Positions 60,354 to 64,000 of a stretch of 64,000 bases of DNA are shown here, in pieces. How positions within the stretch are numbered: the stretch's first letter is position 1; each line of letters begins with the position of its first letter. The stretch comes from Flavobacteriaceae bacterium MAR_2010_188 (GTDB taxonomy: Bacteria > Bacteroidota > Bacteroidia > Flavobacteriales > Flavobacteriaceae), in NCBI GenBank assembly GCA_900104375.1, contig LT629302.1:558001-622000 (forward strand), read 5' to 3'. Under the pieces are notes generated by a model. It saw only the letters and a list, made by a program, of their open reading frames with translations. It made no database searches and was not told the origin of the DNA. A program made the position numbers and the translations under genes.

Positions 60354-62106
60354 AACGATTTCATTCGTAAATGAAAGTTGGACGCTTCCGATCATAATTG
60401 CTGCGGTCATTTTGTTACTGCTTTTCATTTGGAAAGAACTTCCAAACCTTGGGCAAACACGGTTTTACCTACGTTCGATTAGTGCGCTGGTTGTAATAAT
60501 TTGTCTGTCCCTGATTATTCTTAAACCGCAATCTGCTCAGGAATTAGGCTCTAATAATGTGGTTTTAATTACTAGAAATCACAACGCTAATCAACTAGAC
60601 AGTTTAGAAAATAGCCATCCGAAGTTGATACGCTTGGCTTATTCTGAAAATTCAAAGATAATTCCAGATTCCCTTTACCCGGACTCACTTTTTGTGATTG
60701 GGAACGGCGTCGAGGAATACGATTTATACAAATTGGAAAATACCTCTGTTAAATACTTAAATCAAAATTCGGCACCAGGAATTACCAAGATATATTTTAA
60801 GAATCAATTTAAAATAGGGGATGAGCTAAGATTGAAAGGCATTTATGCCAATCCAGAAATCGAGAATCAACTTGTCTTGAAAGGTCCAGCCAATACATCG
60901 TTGGATTCTATTGAGTTTAAGGATGAAGAAAGTTTGCAGTTTCAGCTAAAGAGTAATTTAAAAATTGAAGGAAATTTTATTTATCATTTAGAGGAAAGAG
61001 ATACAGTAGGAAAGATTTTAAGTAGCAATTCAATTCCTATTAAGATTCAAGGTTTAAAACCGATGCAAGTGTTGATTTTAAATGCTTTCCCAACCTTTGA
61101 AACAAAATATCTGAAAAACTTTTTGGCGGAAAAGGGAAATAAAGTCGTTTCCAGAATTCAATTGACCAAAGGTCTTTATAAGTTCGAATATTTCAATCTA
61201 GCAAAAGTGCCAATCAGCCGTCTTGCAGCAGAAAACTTAAATCCTTTCGACCTTGTGGTAATGGATTATCAATCGTTGAGTTATCTGTCTTCAGCTGAAA
61301 AAAATGCACTAGAGCAAGCGATTAAAGAACAAGGCTTAGGTTTGTTTATTCAACCTTCATCCGCAACTTTTTCTTCAAATAACCCACTGATAGACTTTAA
61401 TTTTAAAAATGATTACAAGTCTAGAACCGAGACTGATGAAAGAACGGAATTAGCATATTCCAAATTTCCTTATCGTTTCGGAAAATCTAATCTTTCCCAA
61501 CCACTGCACATTTTTGGGACTGATACAATTTCAACTTACAAAATATTGGGCTCGGGAAGAATTGCGACTACGGTTTTAGATAAAACCTATGAGCTAATCC
61601 TAAAAGGAAACGAAGATGACTATCAGCTTTTATGGACCGATATTTTAAATGAAATTTCGAAAAGAACAGAAATATTTTCTGAATGGGAAGTAGAGAAATC
61701 TTTCAATTATGAAAATGAAAAATTGGATTTTAAACTTAGAACGGCAATCAAAAACCCCGAAATAACTGATGCAGATGGGAACAGAATTGCCTTAATGCAA
61801 GATGTTGATTTGCCAAACCTTTGGTACGGTAGCACTTTTCCGAAGAAAGCCGGCTGGAATTCATTTAAGATTGGGCAGGATTCAACCCAAGTTTTTACAA
61901 CATATGTCTACAACGAAAAGGATTGGCAATCGGTCCGAGAGAATAATACCAGGGAGTTGAACAAAGTATACTATCAAAATAGAGAAGTTGATGCTAAAGC
62001 AAGGCAGGCATTAAGGCCAAGTAATTTAATATACTTATATCTAATAGTTTTGTTGGGGTTAGGCTATCTGTGGTTTGCACCTAAAATAGGCGATACTAAA
62101 TTTTAG
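60346..62106 (+). CDS. BatA/DUF4159-operon membrane protein with GATase-like periplasmic domain
   Basis: 586 residues. Two N-terminal helices (LPIIIAAVILLLLFIWKE, SALVVIICLSLIILKP) and one C-terminal (NLIYLYLIVLLGLGYLWF) enclose a long periplasmic region with LNAFPTFETKYLKNFLAEKGNKVVSRIQLTKGLYKF and FDLVVMDYQSLSYLSSAEKNALEQAIKEQGLGLFI, similar to GATase-like domains. It overlaps the previous gene by 8 nt. Final gene of the operon. Confidence 0.78.
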   Translation: MIETISFVNESWTLPIIIAAVILLLLFIWKELPNLGQTRFYLRSISALVVIICLSLIILKPQSAQELGSNNVVLITRNHNANQLDSLENSHPKLIRLAYSENSKIIPDSLYPDSLFVIGNGVEEYDLYKLENTSVKYLNQNSAPGITKIYFKNQFKIGDELRLKGIYANPEIENQLVLKGPANTSLDSIEFKDEESLQFQLKSNLKIEGNFIYHLEERDTVGKILSSNSIPIKIQGLKPMQVLILNAFPTFETKYLKNFLAEKGNKVVSRIQLTKGLYKFEYFNLAKVPISRLAAENLNPFDLVVMDYQSLSYLSSAEKNALEQAIKEQGLGLFIQPSSATFSSNNPLIDFNFKNDYKSRTETDERTELAYSKFPYRFGKSNLSQPLHIFGTDTISTYKILGSGRIATTVLDKTYELILKGNEDDYQLLWTDILNEISKRTEIFSEWEVEKSFNYENEKLDFKLRTAIKNPEITDADGNRIALMQDVDLPNLWYGSTFPKKAGWNSFKIGQDSTQVFTTYVYNEKDWQSVRENNTRELNKVYYQNREVDAKARQALRPSNLIYLYLIVLLGLGYLWFAPKIGDTKF

Positions 62107-62125
62107 TAAACCAGCAATGCAATAA

Positions 62126-63418
62126 TTACTTCTGAGAAACTTGACTCAAGGTCTGTTTCTCAATTGGGCTATCGTAAATTTCCTTGACGATATTGTGCAG
62201 CTCTGGAATTACGGTTTTCGCCAATTGAGTGTTGGAATTAAATAGCACGCAAATTCCTAAATCCTCTTCAGGATACATCGCAACTTCATTTCTGTACTGA
62301 TTTACGCTACCACCGTGATGGATAATTGTTTTCTCTTTGTCTTCAGAATCATCCTTAAATTTATGGATTCTCCATCCAAAACCGTAGTAAGAAGAGATAT
62401 GTCCTTTCCATCTCTGATAATATTTACCATGACCTTTAACTTCAATTTCTGGTTTAAAAACTTCATCCAAAGACTTTTGACCAAGAACTTCAGAATTGTG
62501 CCCTAGTAAAAAGCGCATCCACTTTGCCATATCTTCTGCACTAGCATTAACTCCACCAGCAGCGACCGCATTATAATATTTATCGGTCAGTTTTATTGAT
62601 TTATAAGAATTTCTGCTTTTATTATGAGGAACGGCGAAATTGGTAGATTTAGAAATCGATTCAAAATCGGTAGAAGCAGTAAGCATATGTAAGGGTGTAA
62701 AAAACTTTTCCTGGAATTCTTCTCCAATCAATTTCCCGGTTGCGGCATGGAACACTTCATCTGAAAGTGCGAACATCGCATTTTGATAACTGTATAAAGC
62801 TCCCGGCTCGCTAATTGGTTTTACATCCTTAAAACGTGCTGCAATCGCCCTCATACTTAATCCGGCTTCTACTAGATTGGTAAAGCTATGATAAGGCGTT
62901 CCAGAAGTGTGGGAAAGTATATTGGCAAGTGTAATTTTGCTGGTATTTTCGTCGTTTCCTAATTTGAAACAAGGAATGTAATCGGTCACTTTATCGTCAT
63001 AATTCAAAAGGCCATCATTTTTTAGAGAACCTGCCAAAACTCCTGCAAATCCTTTTGAAAGAGAACCTAATCTAAAAATTGTTTCTCCGTTTACTTCAGA
63101 ATCATAATTTATATCGCGTTTTCCAAAACCTTTAGAGAGGATAATCGAATCACCTTTAACGATACTGATTCCGGCACCCACGACTTCACCAGATTTTATG
63201 GCTTTTTTAAAATATTCTAAAACCGCACGTTCTAACTTTTCTTTACGTGTTTCGTAAATATAAAGTTCCATTGGGTCTACTATAGCGACTGTTTTTTGTT
63301 GTATAGTTGGTATGCATTCGCTTTCGCAATCGGGTGTTGATTTAGTTGCACTTAGGCTTAAGAAACAAACGACGACGATTAAAAGGGCAGGGCCTAGTAG
63401 GATATTTGGGCTCTTCAT
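62126..63418 (-). CDS. class C beta-lactamase-related serine hydrolase, secreted
   Basis: 430 residues, signal peptide (LLIVVVCFLSLSATKS) with possible lipid anchoring unlikely. Active-site SLSK (119-122; Ser119 and Lys122), YQN (211-213) and HHGG near the C terminus (KTIIHHGG). Such proteins act as D-aminopeptidase/esterase/PBP-like hydrolases; no proof of drug resistance. Convergent with the BatA operon, whose 3' gap holds no terminator I can see. Confidence 0.9.
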   Translation of the reverse strand: MKSPNILLGPALLIVVVCFLSLSATKSTPDCESECIPTIQQKTVAIVDPMELYIYETRKEKLERAVLEYFKKAIKSGEVVGAGISIVKGDSIILSKGFGKRDINYDSEVNGETIFRLGSLSKGFAGVLAGSLKNDGLLNYDDKVTDYIPCFKLGNDENTSKITLANILSHTSGTPYHSFTNLVEAGLSMRAIAARFKDVKPISEPGALYSYQNAMFALSDEVFHAATGKLIGEEFQEKFFTPLHMLTASTDFESISKSTNFAVPHNKSRNSYKSIKLTDKYYNAVAAGGVNASAEDMAKWMRFLLGHNSEVLGQKSLDEVFKPEIEVKGHGKYYQRWKGHISSYYGFGWRIHKFKDDSEDKEKTIIHHGGSVNQYRNEVAMYPEEDLGICVLFNSNTQLAKTVIPELHNIVKEIYDSPIEKQTLSQVSQK

Positions 63419-63569
63419 AGGTTAATTTAGATTATGAGTTTGAGGCAATAAAAACCGAATATACGATGAAATACTTATATATAGGATGAAATGCGTAAAT
63501 ATTTTATTTAAGAGGAAATTTCTTAACAAGAGAAAATGTTTAATTGCTATGAATTGATGACGGCCAAAC

Positions 63570-64000
63570 TTAATGAAAATTGAAGCATTCTGCCAACATT
63601 TTATAGATTTCTGGGTGCTTTTGTTTCATTTTCTCTGGTTGCTCAAAGAAATATTCTGAAGCTACCGCAAAAAATTCTTGTTGATTCGTTCCACCATAAG
63701 AACGAATATCTGATTTGTTCTTATTGATTTTTTCCATTTCGTCGTGGATTAACTTTAGCCAAGGAATCGTATAGGCATTGTCTATTAGTCTTTCTGGTAC
63801 TCCATCAGTTTGGCCGTCCAATTTATCAATAAGATGAACAAATTCGTGGATTGCAGTATTGTTTTTGTCCTGTGGATTCTCAAAACCTTTGTGCAATGCT
63901 TTTTTAGAGATAATCATTTGTTTTTCTAAACGACCGTTACCAACCATACCTGCAATAATCCGGGCTTTGTTTCCTTCTTCAAAATCGAGGTCATCATTAA
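63570..64000 (-). CDS. MtfA-type zinc-dependent peptidase (5' end outside window)
   Basis: Partial gene: the frame continues past 63947 to the right edge with DDLDFEEGNKARIIAG. Zinc motif HEFVHLIDKLDG (HExxH with the second His and downstream Glu), TNQQEFFAVASEYFFEQPEKMKQKHPEIYKML and KKALHKGF match MtfA, which in E. coli interacts with the Mlc repressor and has aminopeptidase activity. The N-terminal part is missing. Confidence 0.9.
   Translation of the reverse strand, partial: NDDLDFEEGNKARIIAGMVGNGRLEKQMIISKKALHKGFENPQDKNNTAIHEFVHLIDKLDGQTDGVPERLIDNAYTIPWLKLIHDEMEKINKNKSDIRSYGGTNQQEFFAVASEYFFEQPEKMKQKHPEIYKMLAECFNFH

Noticed and set aside
1-64000. prophage, secondary-metabolite cluster or defence island
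   Set aside because: No phage structural, integrase, NRPS/PKS, restriction or CRISPR-Cas genes were seen.

Overview
The window looks like an ordinary chromosomal stretch from a member of the Bacteroidota, most likely a marine or soil Flavobacteriaceae. The DNA is AT-rich. Clear Shine-Dalgarno sites are mostly missing, and TTG or GTG starts are frequent. Several intergenic regions carry the Bacteroidota -7 box TAnnTTTG; the one before tRNA-His has a perfect TTTG-N19-TAnnTTTG. Gene content also fits: bacillithiol deacetylase BshB1, DUF2911, a HYC_CC_PP protein, the CcsB-CcsA fusion, a BatA-type protein with MoxR and DUF58, and many SPII lipoproteins. There is no phage, transposase, CRISPR array or biosynthetic gene cluster.

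Layout. 0-0.8 kb: 3' end of a protein cut by the window edge, a bidirectional terminator and a SnoaL-like gene. 0.8-10.1 kb (minus strand): a photolyase / photo-oxidative stress cluster with a CPD photolyase, SRPBCC protein, glutathione peroxidase, SDR without its catalytic Tyr, a hypothetical protein, a [4Fe-4S] bacterial cryptochrome/photolyase, an epimerase-DUF2867 protein, a flavin reductase, an ABC1 kinase and a TetR-like regulator. Two promoters in it share a composite operator-like motif with identical spacing. 10.3-18.2 kb: DUF2911 protein, agmatinase-type ureohydrolase, fatty acid hydroxylase, Gfo/Idh oxidoreductase, Na+/solute symporter, a 36-residue membrane protein and a large secreted PIG-L deacetylase. 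18.5-28.1 kb: USP protein, a housekeeping run (MscS, Maf, UbiA prenyltransferase, KdsC phosphatase, DUF2520), the giant cytochrome c assembly protein CcsBA, a lipoprotein, MscL, GNAT and two tiny membrane proteins. 28.1-31.7 kb: pseudouridine synthase, GDCCVxC and MerTP metal genes, a trans-sulfuration enzyme and BshB1.

31.7-32.7 kb is the most unusual part. A tRNA-His gene is followed by a perfect 366-bp tandem module, present as two full copies and one truncated copy. Each module starts with the last 14 nt of the tRNA, then has the tRNA's intrinsic terminator, a small GIY-YIG nuclease gene and two hairpins. The tRNA acceptor stem has two U:U mismatches, as if its 3' end came from a different tRNA-His.

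32.7-37.5 kb: two paralogous M28 peptidase lipoproteins, a small membrane protein, a candidate 6S-like structured RNA, and the CbpM-CbpA chaperone pair. 37.6-42.2 kb: a copper/heavy-metal envelope cluster (PepSY, DUF3347, a decayed outer-membrane protein, NHL lipoprotein, double-HMA protein, outer-membrane barrel, HYC_CC_PP). 42.2-46.1 kb: the glycerol operon glpD-glpK-glpF. 46.2-51 kb: Met/His/Asp-rich secreted protein, CHRD protein, acyl-CoA dehydrogenase and an SRPBCC/VOC operon. 51.2-54.2 kb: a TldD/TldE pair in which only TldD has a Tat-like leader. 54.3-62.1 kb: a six-gene MoxR/DUF58/BatA envelope operon. The window ends with a class C serine hydrolase and a partial MtfA-type zinc peptidase.
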